Source: DATLGB01 sp038258425
Lineage (GTDB): Bacteria; Actinomycetota; Thermoleophilia; Solirubrobacterales; Solirubrobacteraceae
Assembly (NCBI GenBank): GCA_038258425.1
Contig: JBBSPV010000018.1
Location: forward strand, 1-64,000
Direction of reading: 5' to 3'
Length of the DNA: 64,000 bases
Within the stretch, counting starts at the first letter, position 1, and each line of letters starts with the position of its first letter. Below the pieces are notes generated by a model. It saw only the letters and a list, made by a program, of their open reading frames with translations. It was not told the origin of the DNA and did not search any database. The position numbers and the translations under genes are program-made. Shown one piece after another: positions 33,720 to 43,532 of this stretch.

Positions 33720-35039
33720 TCAGCCCAGCCGGGCCAGCAGCGGCGCCTCGCCCGTCAGCGTCTGCGAGGTGGCAGCCGTGATCTGGACGGGCACGAGCTC
33801 GCCCGGCTCGCCGAGGCCGGTGAAGTTCACGACCTTGTTGTGCCGGGTGCGGCCCCGCAGCTGCGACGCGTCCCGCCGCGACGTGCCCTCGACCAGGACG
33901 TCGAGCGTCCGGCCGACGAAGCGCTGGGCCCGCTCACGCGCCCGCCGCTGGACGACCTCGACGAGGCGCGCCATGCGATCGGCCACCACGTCGGCGTCGA
34001 CGAAGTCGTCCCGGAAGCCGGCCGCCTCGGTGCCGCGCCGGGGCGAGTAGACGAAGGTGAAGGCGCCGTCGAAGCCGACCGCCTCGCAGACCGCGAGCGT
34101 CTCGCCGAAGTCGGCCTCCGTCTCCCCCGGGAAGCCGGCGATGATGTCCGTGGTGATGGCGATGTCGGGCACGTGCCGGCGCAGCAGCGCGACGCGGTCG
34201 AGGAAGCGCTCCCGTCCGTAGGTCCGCCGCATCCGCTTGAGCACGCGCGAGGACCCGGACTGCAGCGGCAGGTGGACGTGCTCGCAGAGCGAGCCGAGCT
34301 CGGCGTGGCAGCGCACGACGTCCTCGGTCATGTCGGACGGGTGCGGACTCGTGTAGCGCAGCCGGTCGAGGCCGTCGACGCCGTCCAGCGCCCGCAGCAG
34401 CTCCGCGAAGGTCCGCCGCCGCGGCCGCAGCCCGCGGCCGTAGGCGTTGACGTTCTGGCCGAGCAGGGTGACCTCGCGGACGCCGTCGCCGACCATGCCG
34501 GCGACCTCCTCGACGAGCTCCTCGAGCGGCCGGGAGGCCTCGCGGCCCCGGGTCGAGGGGACGATGCAGTACGAGCACACCATGTTGCAGCCGGCGGAGA
34601 TCTGCACCCAGCCCTGGACGTCCCGGGCGCGCTTGGGCGGCAGGTGGCCCGTGAAGCCCTCGAACTCGAAGTAGCCCTGGGCGGTGAGCGAGTCGCTCGT
34701 GAGGAACTCGGCGAGCTTGTGCACCTGGCCCGGGCCGAAGGCGACGTCGACGAAGGGGAAGCGGCGGAAGACCTCGTCCTTGACGGACTGGGCCCAGCAG
34801 CCGCCGACGCCGATCACCCGCCCCGGATCGCGTCGCTTGAGGGCGGCCGCCTCACCGAGGTGGGCGACGAAGCGCTCGTCGGCCTTCTCGCGGATGGAGC
34901 AGGTGTTGAAGAGGATGAGGTCGGCGTCCGCGCGCGCCGCGGACTCCGTGTAGCCGATGGACTCGAGCATCCCCTTCATGCGCTCGGAGTCGTGCTCGTT
35001 CATCTGGCACCCGAAGGTCGTGACGTGGAACGTCCTCAC
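33720..35039 (-). CDS. miaB: tRNA-2-methylthio-N6-dimethylallyladenosine synthase
   Basis: A 439-residue methylthiotransferase. The N-terminal UPF0004 domain has its three cluster cysteines in FGCQMNEHDSE, NTCSIREKADE and GGCWAQ. The radical SAM motif is CNMVCSYCIVPSTRG, and a C-terminal TRAM domain ends the protein. It adds the 2-methylthio group to i6A37, acting after MiaA. The start is GTG at 35039, chosen because the family begins with a short strand (RTFHVTTFGCQMN) just before the first cysteine. RNase Y ends 72 bases upstream. Confidence 0.95.
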   Translation of the reverse strand: MRTFHVTTFGCQMNEHDSERMKGMLESIGYTESAARADADLILFNTCSIREKADERFVAHLGEAAALKRRDPGRVIGVGGCWAQSVKDEVFRRFPFVDVAFGPGQVHKLAEFLTSDSLTAQGYFEFEGFTGHLPPKRARDVQGWVQISAGCNMVCSYCIVPSTRGREASRPLEELVEEVAGMVGDGVREVTLLGQNVNAYGRGLRPRRRTFAELLRALDGVDGLDRLRYTSPHPSDMTEDVVRCHAELGSLCEHVHLPLQSGSSRVLKRMRRTYGRERFLDRVALLRRHVPDIAITTDIIAGFPGETEADFGETLAVCEAVGFDGAFTFVYSPRRGTEAAGFRDDFVDADVVADRMARLVEVVQRRARERAQRFVGRTLDVLVEGTSRRDASQLRGRTRHNKVVNFTGLGEPGELVPVQITAATSQTLTGEAPLLARLG

Positions 35040-35111
35040 GAGGCGAAGGCTAACCGCCCCCGAGCCCGCTCGGGAGCCCGTCCGCAACCCGCGCGGCGTC
35101 CCGCGCACCCC

Positions 35112-36626
35112 TCAGCGGGCGTAGTCCGTCGAGCGCGACTCGCGGATGACGGTCACCTTGATCTGGCCCGGGTAGTCGAGCTCGCGCTCGATCTGGCGAG
35201 CGATCTCGTGCGAGAGCAGCGTGGCGCCGTCGTCGTCGAGGGCGCCGGGCTCGACCATGACGCGGATCTCGCGCCCGGCCTGCATGGCGTAGACCTTGTC
35301 CACGCCTGGATGGCGGGTGGCGAGCAGCTCGAGCGCGCGCAGCCGCTTGACGTAGGCCTCGAGCGACTCGCCGCGGGCACCGGGCCGGGCGCCCGAGAGC
35401 GCGTCGGCGGCCTGGACGATGACCGCCTCGACGGTCTGGGGCTCGACCTCGTTGTGGTGGGCCTCCATGGCGTGGGCGACCGCCTCGGCCTCACCGTGCT
35501 TGCGGGCCATGTCGCCCCCGACCAGCGCGTGCGGGCCCTCGACCTCGTGCGAGACCGCCTTGCCGATGTCGTGCAGCAGCGCCGCCCGGCGCGCGGTCTT
35601 GGCCGACGCCCCGAGCTCCTCGGCCATCATCGAGGCCAGGTGGGCGCACTCGACGGAGTGCGCGAGGACATTCTGGCCGTAGCTCGTGCGGTAGCGCAGC
35701 CGGCCGAGGGTCCGCACGAGGTCGGCGTCCAGCGTCCCGACGTTGGCGTCGAAGGCCGCCTGCTCGCCCGCCTTGACGATGTGCTCGTCGAGCTCGGACC
35801 GAGCCTGGTAGAACGTCTCCTCGATCCGCGCGGGATGGATGCGGCCGTCCTCGAGCAGCTTCTCGAGGGTCATCCGCGCGACCTCGCGCCGCACGCCGTC
35901 GAAGCCGGAGAGGATGACGGCGTTCGGCGTGTCGTCGATGATGAAGTCGACGCCCGTGAGGTGCTCGAGGGCGCGGATGTTGCGGCCCTCGCGGCCGATG
36001 ATGCGCCCCTTCATGTCGTCCCCGGAGAGCTGGACGACCGAGACCGTCGACTCCGTGGCGTGGCTTGCCGCCATGCGCTGCATGACCACGGACAGGATGT
36101 TGCGCACGCGCCGGTCGGCGTCGCGCTTGGTCTCCTGCTCGATCTGGCGGACGAGCCGCGCCGAATCGTGGCGCAGCGTGTCCTCGAGGTCGGCGAGCAG
36201 CGCGCTGCGCGCCTGGGCGGCGCTCATCCCCGACACCCCCTCGAGCGCCCGGATGCGCTCCTGGCGCAGGGCCGTGACCCCCGCCTCGCGCTCGCCGAGC
36301 AGCCGCTCGCGCTCCACGAGCTCGTCGGCGCGCACGTCGAGCTTGTCCTCCCCCGCCATGAGCCGCTCCTCGCGGCGGACGAGCTCCGTGCGGCCGTTCG
36401 CGGCCCCGGGCTCCGCTGCGGTGCCGACGTCCGCCGTGAGGGCGACCGCGGGAGCCCCGGCGGCGACGGGCACCGCCGTGGGCACGCGCCGGCTGGGAGC
36501 ACCGGTCGCCACCGTGGTGGGACTCGGCGAGGGGAGCCGGCGAGCGAGGAGGACCACCGCGCCGATCACGGCTCCGGCGACCACCACGGCGGCCACCAGG
36601 ACGACTGCCGCCACTGCGATGCTCAT
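35112..36626 (-). CDS. rny: Ribonuclease Y
   Basis: A 504-residue protein. An N-terminal transmembrane helix (residues 3-29) is followed by a low-complexity linker, a coiled coil (about 80-165), a KH domain (GRIIGREGRNIRALEHLTGV) and an HD domain (LLHDIGKAVSHEVEG, AHHNEVEP). It is the membrane-anchored endoribonuclease that starts mRNA decay in many Gram-positive bacteria. The linker is longer and more Ala/Pro-rich than in Bacillus. GGAGG lies seven bases before the ATG, and the gene has a long upstream gap with a candidate promoter at 36948-36976. Confidence 0.95.
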   Translation of the reverse strand: MSIAVAAVVLVAAVVVAGAVIGAVVLLARRLPSPSPTTVATGAPSRRVPTAVPVAAGAPAVALTADVGTAAEPGAANGRTELVRREERLMAGEDKLDVRADELVERERLLGEREAGVTALRQERIRALEGVSGMSAAQARSALLADLEDTLRHDSARLVRQIEQETKRDADRRVRNILSVVMQRMAASHATESTVSVVQLSGDDMKGRIIGREGRNIRALEHLTGVDFIIDDTPNAVILSGFDGVRREVARMTLEKLLEDGRIHPARIEETFYQARSELDEHIVKAGEQAAFDANVGTLDADLVRTLGRLRYRTSYGQNVLAHSVECAHLASMMAEELGASAKTARRAALLHDIGKAVSHEVEGPHALVGGDMARKHGEAEAVAHAMEAHHNEVEPQTVEAVIVQAADALSGARPGARGESLEAYVKRLRALELLATRHPGVDKVYAMQAGREIRVMVEPGALDDDGATLLSHEIARQIERELDYPGQIKVTVIRESRSTDYAR

Positions 36627-36645
36627 GGTCGATCCTCCCTCTCGG

Positions 36646-36661
36646 CCGGCCTCGCGGCCGG
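36646..36661 (-). promoter_or_regulatory. GNRA-loop hairpin in the rny leader
   Basis: On the minus strand CCGGCC-GCGA-GGCCGG: a six-base-pair stem closed by a GCGA tetraloop, ending about seven bases before the GGGAGG ribosome binding site of rny. It could modulate translation or be a self-cleavage target; this is inference. Confidence 0.4.
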
Positions 36662-36947
36662 TCGGTCAAACGCTGTCGCGCGACGGGACTCATGCGGCGT
36701 CCGGCCGCGCGCTTCGGATATGGATCGACAGGCCGACGCGCGCGACGGGCCTGGAGCAGCGGGAGGACGGCTTGAAGCGGCCGCCGCGTCAGCTGGCGGC
36801 GGGGTGCGGCTCGGTCGGGGTCGGAGGTGGTTGGGGCCGCCGGAGCGGCGATGCCGTCACTGCGTGGGTCATGAAGCGGTTCAGGGTGGAAAGGCGGGGT
36901 TTGCTGGTGTTTCAGGCGGTCGTGCGGACCGGTCTGTCGATGGGGGA

Positions 36948-36976
36948 ATCGTAGTACCGGCCGGGCCCCGGCGCAA
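36948..36976 (-). promoter_or_regulatory. Candidate sigma-70-type promoter for rny
   Basis: On the minus strand TTGCGC (36976-36971), a 17-base spacer, then TACGAT (36953-36948). Both hexamers match four of six consensus positions. Transcription would start near 36940. It lies immediately beyond the recX start side of the gap and points toward rny. Confidence 0.4.
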
Positions 36977-36993
36977 CGGCTGGCCAAGCGCCG

Positions 36994-37488
36994 TCAGTCC
37001 TCGTCCGCCCCCGCATGCCGACGGAGCGCGTCGTAGGCGAGCTCGAGCTCGAAACCCTTGCGCGCGAGCGCGCCGAGCGCCCGGTTGCGCTCGCGCGGAT
37101 CGGTCGGTGGATCGGGAAAGCGCCGCCGCAGGAGCTCGAGCGCGGCCTCGAGCTCGTCGCCGTCCGGCCGAGCCCCGACCGCGGCGTCCACGTGCTCGCG
37201 ATCGACACCGAGGGCCAGCAGCCGGCGCTCGATCCGCTCGGATCCCCAGCCGTCGAGGTGGCGCCGGTCCTCCGTGAAGCGCCGGGCGTAGTCGGCGTCG
37301 TCGAGCCAGCCGCCCTCGACGAGCTCGCCGACGACAACCTGGACCTCCGTCGGCTCGATCCGGCGCCGCTCGAGCACCCGGCGCATCTCGGCGACGGTGT
37401 GCTCGCGGCGGTTCAGCGCCGCCCACGCGACGTCGCGGGCGTGTTGCAACCGGACCGCGGGGTCGAGCGTGAGGCGTTCGCCGGGCAT
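36994..37488 (-). CDS. recX: Regulatory protein RecX
   Basis: A 164-residue, all-helical protein with the three-helix repeats of RecX: ALNRREHTVAEMRRVLERR, LVEGGWLDDADYARRFTEDR and SERIERRLLALGVDREHV. RecX binds within RecA filaments and limits their activity. It lies directly downstream of recA (39 bases between) on the same strand, the usual arrangement. The start is ATG at 37486-37488. Confidence 0.93.
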   Translation of the reverse strand: MPGERLTLDPAVRLQHARDVAWAALNRREHTVAEMRRVLERRRIEPTEVQVVVGELVEGGWLDDADYARRFTEDRRHLDGWGSERIERRLLALGVDREHVDAAVGARPDGDELEAALELLRRRFPDPPTDPRERNRALGALARKGFELELAYDALRRHAGADED

Positions 37489-37527
37489 TGGCGGCAGCCG
37501 ACGGGCTACGAGCGGAGCCGGCCGGGC

Positions 37528-38652
<1,125 letters not shown>

Positions 38653-38784
38653 CTCAACGGGCTCCTCTGCAGGCTTTGGTGCTGCAAGCTACGTGGGGGA
38701 TCGGACGGAATCCTGGCGGGGCGCGGGTGACGCAACAAGGCGCGAGCGTCACGGAAGTGTGCCGGCCGTGTGCCGAAAGCCCGG

Positions 38785-38826
38785 CGACCGCAGAAGCGGA
38801 CGCCGGGCGACCGGAACTGCGGTCAC
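38785..38826. repeat. Intergenic palindromic element, copy 1
   Basis: GACCGCAG (38786-38793) pairs with CTGCGGTC (38817-38824) around an imperfect inner stem. The right arm CCGGAACTGCGGTCAC (38811-38826) is identical over 16 bases to an arm of a second element at 61882-61897. It lies between cinA and recA and could be a terminator or a dispersed REP-like unit. Confidence 0.6.
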
Positions 38827-38853
38827 TCGCCGTTCAGCCGGTCACTCGCCGTT
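38820..38853. repeat. Tandem 19-base duplication over the cinA 3' end
   Basis: CGGTCACTCGCCGTT occurs at 38820-38834 and again at 38839-38853. The second copy contains the cinA stop codon (38842-38844). The first copy also overlaps the right arm of the palindromic element. Confidence 0.75.
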
Positions 38854-40131
38854 GAGCAGCTCGCGCACCAGGTGCATGCAGTGCACCGTGGTGCGGTCGC
38901 GGATCGCCGCTCGCCCGCCCGCGAGCTGCAGCGTCCGGTCCGCGCGGCGCCCGTCGGCCAGCGAGACGGAGACGCAGACCATCCCGACCGGCTTGGCCGC
39001 CGTGCCGCCGCCCGGACCCGCCACGCCGGTGATCCCGACCCCGGCGGACGCCCCGAGGGTCGCGCGGGCCCCGTCGGCCAGCGCCGCCGCGACCTCGGGT
39101 GAGACCGCGCCGGCCGAGTCGATGACGTCCTCCGGTACGCCCGCCAGGGCGGCCTTCGCCCCGTTGGCGTAGACCACGAGCCCGCCGAGCACGTACGCCG
39201 AGGAGCCCGCCCGGGCCGTCAGCCGCGCCGCCAGCAGGCCGCCCGTGCACGACTCCGCGGTCGCGATCGTCCAGCCGCCGCCGGCGAGCAGAGCCGCGAC
39301 CTGGTCGTCGATCGTCGAGCCGTCCTCGGAGAACAGCGTGTCCCCGTGCCGGGCCCGCACGCCGGCGCGCAGCGCGTCGTAGGCGTCGGCCGCCGCCGGC
39401 TCGAAGGTCGTGGCCACCTCGATCTCGCCCCGCCGCAGGCAGGTCGTGATCTCGAGCCCCTCGAGCGCGACCCCGTCCTCGCGCTCGATCGCCTCGAGCG
39501 TCCGGCTGATCTCCGCCTCGGGGATGCCGAACAGCCGCAGCATCTCGCTGCGCAGCTGCACGCGGCCCGCGAGCGCCGCGTCCAGGGCGCCGCCGGCGAG
39601 GGCGTCGGCCCACATGGGCTGCAGCTCGCCCGGCGGCCCGGGCAGCACGAGCACCGTCGGGCCGCCCTCGGACCCCTCGGGCGCCACCACGAGCCCGGGA
39701 GCCGTGCCGACGGGCTCGAGCACCGTCGCGTCCCGCGGCACGCGCGCCTGCTTGCGCCAGCCGGCCTCCATGGCCGCCGGGTCCACGTCGCGCCAGCGCG
39801 CGCTCAGGCGCTCGACGATCGCCCGGACCCGCTCGGCCAGGGCCGCGTCGAACTCGAGCGGCCGACCGCAGAACTCCGCCACGACCTCCGCGGTGAGGTC
39901 GTCGGCCGTCGGCCCGAGGCCGCCGCTGGTCACGATCAGGTCCACCCCGAGCGACGCCTGGAAGCGCAGCGCGTCGCGCATGTCGCCCGGCCGGTCGCCC
40001 ACGATGGTGATCTGCGCGCAGTCCACGCCCGCCTCGCGCAACCGCTCGGACAGCCACGGGCCGTTGGCGTCCGGGACGAGCCCGGAGAGGACCTCGGTCC
40101 CCGTGACGATGACCGCCGCCCGAGCGCTCAC
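38842..40131 (-). CDS. cinA: CinA-family protein (nicotinamide-nucleotide amidase/competence-damage protein)
   Basis: A 429-residue protein. The N-terminal MoCF-type domain has VIVTGTEVLSGLVPDANG and VTSGGLGPTADDLT. The C-terminal CinA domain has the catalytic region ATAESCTGGLLAARLT and GITGVAGPGGGT. The C-terminal domain deamidates NMN; the N-terminal domain relates to ADP-ribose pyrophosphatase activity in studied members. The start is GTG at 40131, overlapping the stop of the RodZ-like gene. It lies upstream of recA, a classical order. Confidence 0.93.
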   Translation of the reverse strand: MSARAAVIVTGTEVLSGLVPDANGPWLSERLREAGVDCAQITIVGDRPGDMRDALRFQASLGVDLIVTSGGLGPTADDLTAEVVAEFCGRPLEFDAALAERVRAIVERLSARWRDVDPAAMEAGWRKQARVPRDATVLEPVGTAPGLVVAPEGSEGGPTVLVLPGPPGELQPMWADALAGGALDAALAGRVQLRSEMLRLFGIPEAEISRTLEAIEREDGVALEGLEITTCLRRGEIEVATTFEPAAADAYDALRAGVRARHGDTLFSEDGSTIDDQVAALLAGGGWTIATAESCTGGLLAARLTARAGSSAYVLGGLVVYANGAKAALAGVPEDVIDSAGAVSPEVAAALADGARATLGASAGVGITGVAGPGGGTAAKPVGMVCVSVSLADGRRADRTLQLAGGRAAIRDRTTVHCMHLVRELLNGE

Positions 40132-40937
40132 GAGCAGCTCGGCTGGCTGGCGGCGCTCAGGCGCCGGGGCGCCTTCCCGGCCCGCAGGTCGTAGCCGATG
40201 GGCGAGCTCGAGGGCGGCACGCGCACGGTGCGCGAGCCGACCCGCATGCGCACGGAGCTGTTGCCGAAGGTCACCCGCAGCCGCTTGGACTCAAACGTGC
40301 GCGTGGTGTCGCCGGCGGCGAGCGTCTGCGAGTCGATCAGCCGGCGCCCCGTCGCGCTCACCAGGCAGACGTTGACCGGGCCCGTCGGGATGATCTTCAG
40401 GCGCACGATCCGGGCCGCCGCGGCCCGGCGGCGGGCCCGGGCGCGCGCTCGCTTGCGCGCCTGCGCCGAGCGGCCCGACGGCGTCGCGCGCGGGGTCGGC
40501 GTCGCGGTCGCCGTGGAGCTCGCGCCACCGCCGTCGCCCGAGCCGCCGAGCTTGCCCAGGGCGAACAGCGCTCCGACGAGCAGCAGCACGACGACTCCCA
40601 CCAGCGCGAACGGCGGGATCCCGCGCCCGCCCCGGGGCGGGCGCCGGCGCCCGCTGCCGCTGCCGCTGCCCGAGCCGAAGGGCAGCAGGTCCTGCGGCGT
40701 GGGGCGCTCGAAGCGCTGCTTGTACTCCTCGACGAGCATCCGCGAGTCGAGCTCGAGGTAGTCGCCGTAGGTGCGCAGGAAGGTGCGCACGAAGGTCGGC
40801 CCCGGCAGCAGGTCCCACTCCTCGTTCTCGAGCGCCCGCAGGTACTTCGCGCGGATCTTCGTGGCGGCTTCGACCTCGGTGATGTCGAGGCGCCGACCCA
40901 TGCGCGTCTCCCGGAGCGTGGCGCCGATGTCCGGCAT
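40128..40937 (-). CDS. RodZ-like protein: cytoplasmic HTH, one TM helix, external DUF4115-type domain
   Basis: A 269-residue protein. Residues 1-70 form an HTH_25 domain (IGATLRETRMGRRLDITEVE ... TKIRAKYLRALENEEWDLLPG), followed by a Ser/Gly and Arg/Pro linker, one transmembrane helix (FALVGVVVLLLVGALFAL), a basic Arg/Ala stretch and an external beta-rich domain. This layout matches RodZ, which links MreB filaments to elongation machinery. MreB is not in the window. Start ATG 40937; ftsK ends 11 bases upstream, and cinA overlaps its end. Confidence 0.85.
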   Translation of the reverse strand: MPDIGATLRETRMGRRLDITEVEAATKIRAKYLRALENEEWDLLPGPTFVRTFLRTYGDYLELDSRMLVEEYKQRFERPTPQDLLPFGSGSGSGSGRRRPPRGGRGIPPFALVGVVVLLLVGALFALGKLGGSGDGGGASSTATATPTPRATPSGRSAQARKRARARARRRAAAARIVRLKIIPTGPVNVCLVSATGRRLIDSQTLAAGDTTRTFESKRLRVTFGNSSVRMRVGSRTVRVPPSSSPIGYDLRAGKAPRRLSAASQPSCS

Positions 40938-40948
40938 GGGCGGAAAGC

Positions 40949-43456
40949 CTACGAGGCGTCGGGCGGGTCGGCCGGCGACTCCTCGAGCGCCGTCCGAGGC
41001 CCGTCCCCGAGGCGGCCGGCCTCCGCGAGCGTCGCGAGCACGCGCGGCACGTCGCCCTCGCCGATCAGCACCTGCCGCGGCTTGGAGCCCTCGTAGCCCG
41101 AGATGACGCCGCGGCGCTCGAGCATGTCGATGAGCCGCCCCGCCCGGGTGTAGCCGAGCCGCATGCGGCGCTGGAGCATGGACGTCGACGCGGTCTGCAT
41201 CTCCGCCACAAGGCGGATGGCGTCCTCGAGCAGGGGATCGTCGTCCGGATCGAAGTCGACGTCGGCGCCGCCCTCGGTGGCCGCCTCCTCGGCGACCTCC
41301 TCCAGCAGCTCCTCCGCGAACTCCGGCTCGCCCTGGCGCCGCCAGCTCTCCGTGAGCCCGAGGATCTCCTCCTCGTCGATGTAGGCGCCCTGGATGCGCT
41401 GCAGGCGCGAGGAGCCGACGGGCGAGAAGAGCATGTCGCCCTGGCCCAGCAGCGCCTCGGCGCCGTTCTGGTCGAGGATCACGCGCGAGTCGGTCTGCGA
41501 GGAGACCGCGAAGGCGATGCGGCTCGGCACGTTGGCCTTGATCATGCCCGTGATGACGTCGACGCGGGGCGACTGGGTGGCGAGCACCATGTGGATGCCC
41601 ACGGCGCGCGCCTTCTGGGCGATCCGGATGATCGAGTCCTCGACGTCGGCGGGCGCGACCATCATGAGGTCGGCGAGCTCGTCGATGATGCACAGCACGT
41701 AGGGCAGCGGCGCCTCGCCCCGGCCCGCGCGCACCTTGTTGAGCTCGGGCAGCGAGCGCGTGCGCGCGAGCGACATCTGGCCGTAGCGCTGCTCCATCTC
41801 GCGCACGAGGTTCTGCAGGGCGGTGGCGGCCTTGCGCGGCGAGGTGATGACCGGCGTGAGCAGGTGCGGGATCGACTCGTAGTGGTTGAGCTCGACCTGC
41901 TTGGGGTCGACGAGGACCATGCGCACGTCGTGCGGGGTCGCGTTGAGCAGGATGCTCGAGAGCATGGCGTTCACGCAGCCCGACTTGCCCGCCCCGGTCG
42001 TGCCCGCGACGAGCAGGTGCGGCATCTTCGCCAGGTCGGCGGTGATCGCGCGCCCGGCGACGTCCTTGCCGAGCGAGACGGTCAGCGGCGACCAACCCTC
42101 GGCCCGCGGCACGAGCACGTCGCCGAGGTGGACGATCCGGCGCCGGGCGTTCGGCACCTCGACGCCGACCGCCTGCTTGCCCGGGATCGGGGCCAGGACG
42201 CGGATGTCGGAGGCCGCGAGCGCGTAGGCGAGATCATCCTTGAGCTGGGCGACCTTGGCCACCTTGATGCCCGGCGCCAGGCGCAGCTCGTAGCGGGTGA
42301 TGTGGGGCCCGGCGACCATGCCGACGATCTGCGAGCTGATGCCGAAGTGGCCGAGCGCCTCCACGAGCGCTGCCGACGTCTTCTCCTGCCCCGCGGTGTC
42401 CGGCCGGTTGGCCGCCTCGGAGGAGCGCTTGAGCTCGCCCGCGTCGGGCAGTCTCCACTGGAAGCCGGGGTCGTCGGTGACGTGGGAGCGCAGGCGGCCC
42501 TGGGGCGTGAGGTCGAGCTGGGAGAGCTCGAGCTTCTCGACGCCGGGCTGGTCCTCGTCCTCGGCGAGGCCCTCCGAGCGCACCTCGGCCTGGGCCTCCG
42601 GCTCCGGGTCGAGCTCCTCCTCCGGCTCGGGCCCCGCCGCATCGGCGTGGGCCTCGATCTCGGCCTCGAGCGGCAGGGGGTCGAGATCCGCCTCGGGCCA
42701 GAACGGCGCGCCGGGGTCCGGTTCGCCCGCCTGGACGCCGGGCGGCGCCCGCCGCACGCGCGACGGCTGGCGCTCGAGCGACTCGAGCTCCTCGTCCACC
42801 CGCCGCCGGCGCACGGCGGCGGTGACCTCCGTGGCCCCCTCGCGGACCCGGCGCGTCGATGCGGTCACGGACGCCCCCGTGACCTGCAGGACGCTCGCGA
42901 CGGACGCGCCGGTCAGCAGCACGGCCGCGGCCAGGATGCAGAAGACGCAGACGATGTGCGCGCCGACCTGGCCCAGGGCGCCGCCGACGGCCCAGTGCAG
43001 GACCTCCCCCACCATGCCCCCGTGCGTGCGGGCGTAGACGGGGTCGAGCTCGCGCAACCGCTCGCCGCCCGGACCGAGGCCGAGCGTGCCCGAGGCCAGG
43101 CCGAGGGTGAGCCCGGCGAAGAGCAGGAGCAGGCCCGTGCGCACCGGACGGACGGCCCGCAGCTGCGGGCGCAGCACGAGCCACGCGCCGGCCGCCATCA
43201 GGATCACCGGAGCCGCGAGGTGCAGGGCGCCGATCGCCCAGCGCAGGGCGTCGACGAGCCGCTCGCCGACCGCCCCGCCCTCCCAGCCGAGCCACACGAC
43301 GAAGGCGTAGAAGACGGCCAGCGCGACGAGCGCGAGCCCGAGGACGTCCGCGTGGTGGCGCTCCAGGACGGGGAGCCGGGGGCGCCGGGCTCCGCGCCGG
43401 CCGCGCGCCGGCGGCTTGCGGCGCTTGGTCGAGGGAGCGCGGGTACGGGAGGCCAT
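40949..43456 (-). CDS. ftsK: DNA translocase FtsK/SpoIIIE
   Basis: An 835-residue protein. Four N-terminal transmembrane helices lie within residues 35-215, followed by an acidic Glu/Pro-rich linker (about 260-340). The motor has alpha and beta parts with Walker A AGTTGAGKSGCVN and VDPKQVELNHYES. The C-terminal gamma winged helix (LQRRMRLGYTRAGRLIDMLE) reads KOPS-like sequences. It pumps chromosome DNA through the division septum. ATG 43456 is chosen because a basic tail (ASRTRAPSTKRRKP) and the first helix follow it. It is divergent from a response-regulator gene, 76 bases away. Confidence 0.95.
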   Translation of the reverse strand: MASRTRAPSTKRRKPPARGRRGARRPRLPVLERHHADVLGLALVALAVFYAFVVWLGWEGGAVGERLVDALRWAIGALHLAAPVILMAAGAWLVLRPQLRAVRPVRTGLLLLFAGLTLGLASGTLGLGPGGERLRELDPVYARTHGGMVGEVLHWAVGGALGQVGAHIVCVFCILAAAVLLTGASVASVLQVTGASVTASTRRVREGATEVTAAVRRRRVDEELESLERQPSRVRRAPPGVQAGEPDPGAPFWPEADLDPLPLEAEIEAHADAAGPEPEEELDPEPEAQAEVRSEGLAEDEDQPGVEKLELSQLDLTPQGRLRSHVTDDPGFQWRLPDAGELKRSSEAANRPDTAGQEKTSAALVEALGHFGISSQIVGMVAGPHITRYELRLAPGIKVAKVAQLKDDLAYALAASDIRVLAPIPGKQAVGVEVPNARRRIVHLGDVLVPRAEGWSPLTVSLGKDVAGRAITADLAKMPHLLVAGTTGAGKSGCVNAMLSSILLNATPHDVRMVLVDPKQVELNHYESIPHLLTPVITSPRKAATALQNLVREMEQRYGQMSLARTRSLPELNKVRAGRGEAPLPYVLCIIDELADLMMVAPADVEDSIIRIAQKARAVGIHMVLATQSPRVDVITGMIKANVPSRIAFAVSSQTDSRVILDQNGAEALLGQGDMLFSPVGSSRLQRIQGAYIDEEEILGLTESWRRQGEPEFAEELLEEVAEEAATEGGADVDFDPDDDPLLEDAIRLVAEMQTASTSMLQRRMRLGYTRAGRLIDMLERRGVISGYEGSKPRQVLIGEGDVPRVLATLAEAGRLGDGPRTALEESPADPPDAS

Positions 43457-43532
43457 CGCGGCAGACCCTTCGCTAAAGGACGCGTGAAACCTGCCTGGGC
43501 GGCCCGCCCCGCGGCCTACAGTCCGGGCGGAC

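Larger units (their letters stand above)
36627..36993. other. 367-base gap upstream of rny: leader region
   Basis: There is no convincing gene. It holds a candidate promoter (36948-36976), a minus-strand mini-frame from ATG 36872 (27 codons, Pro-rich with QPPPTPTEP), and a GNRA-loop hairpin next to the rny ribosome binding site (36646-36661). If the promoter is right, rny has a leader of roughly 310 bases. Confidence 0.45.

Noticed and set aside
38653..38841. Search for a LexA box upstream of recA.
   Set aside because: No GAAC-N4-GTTC is visible in this gap on either strand.
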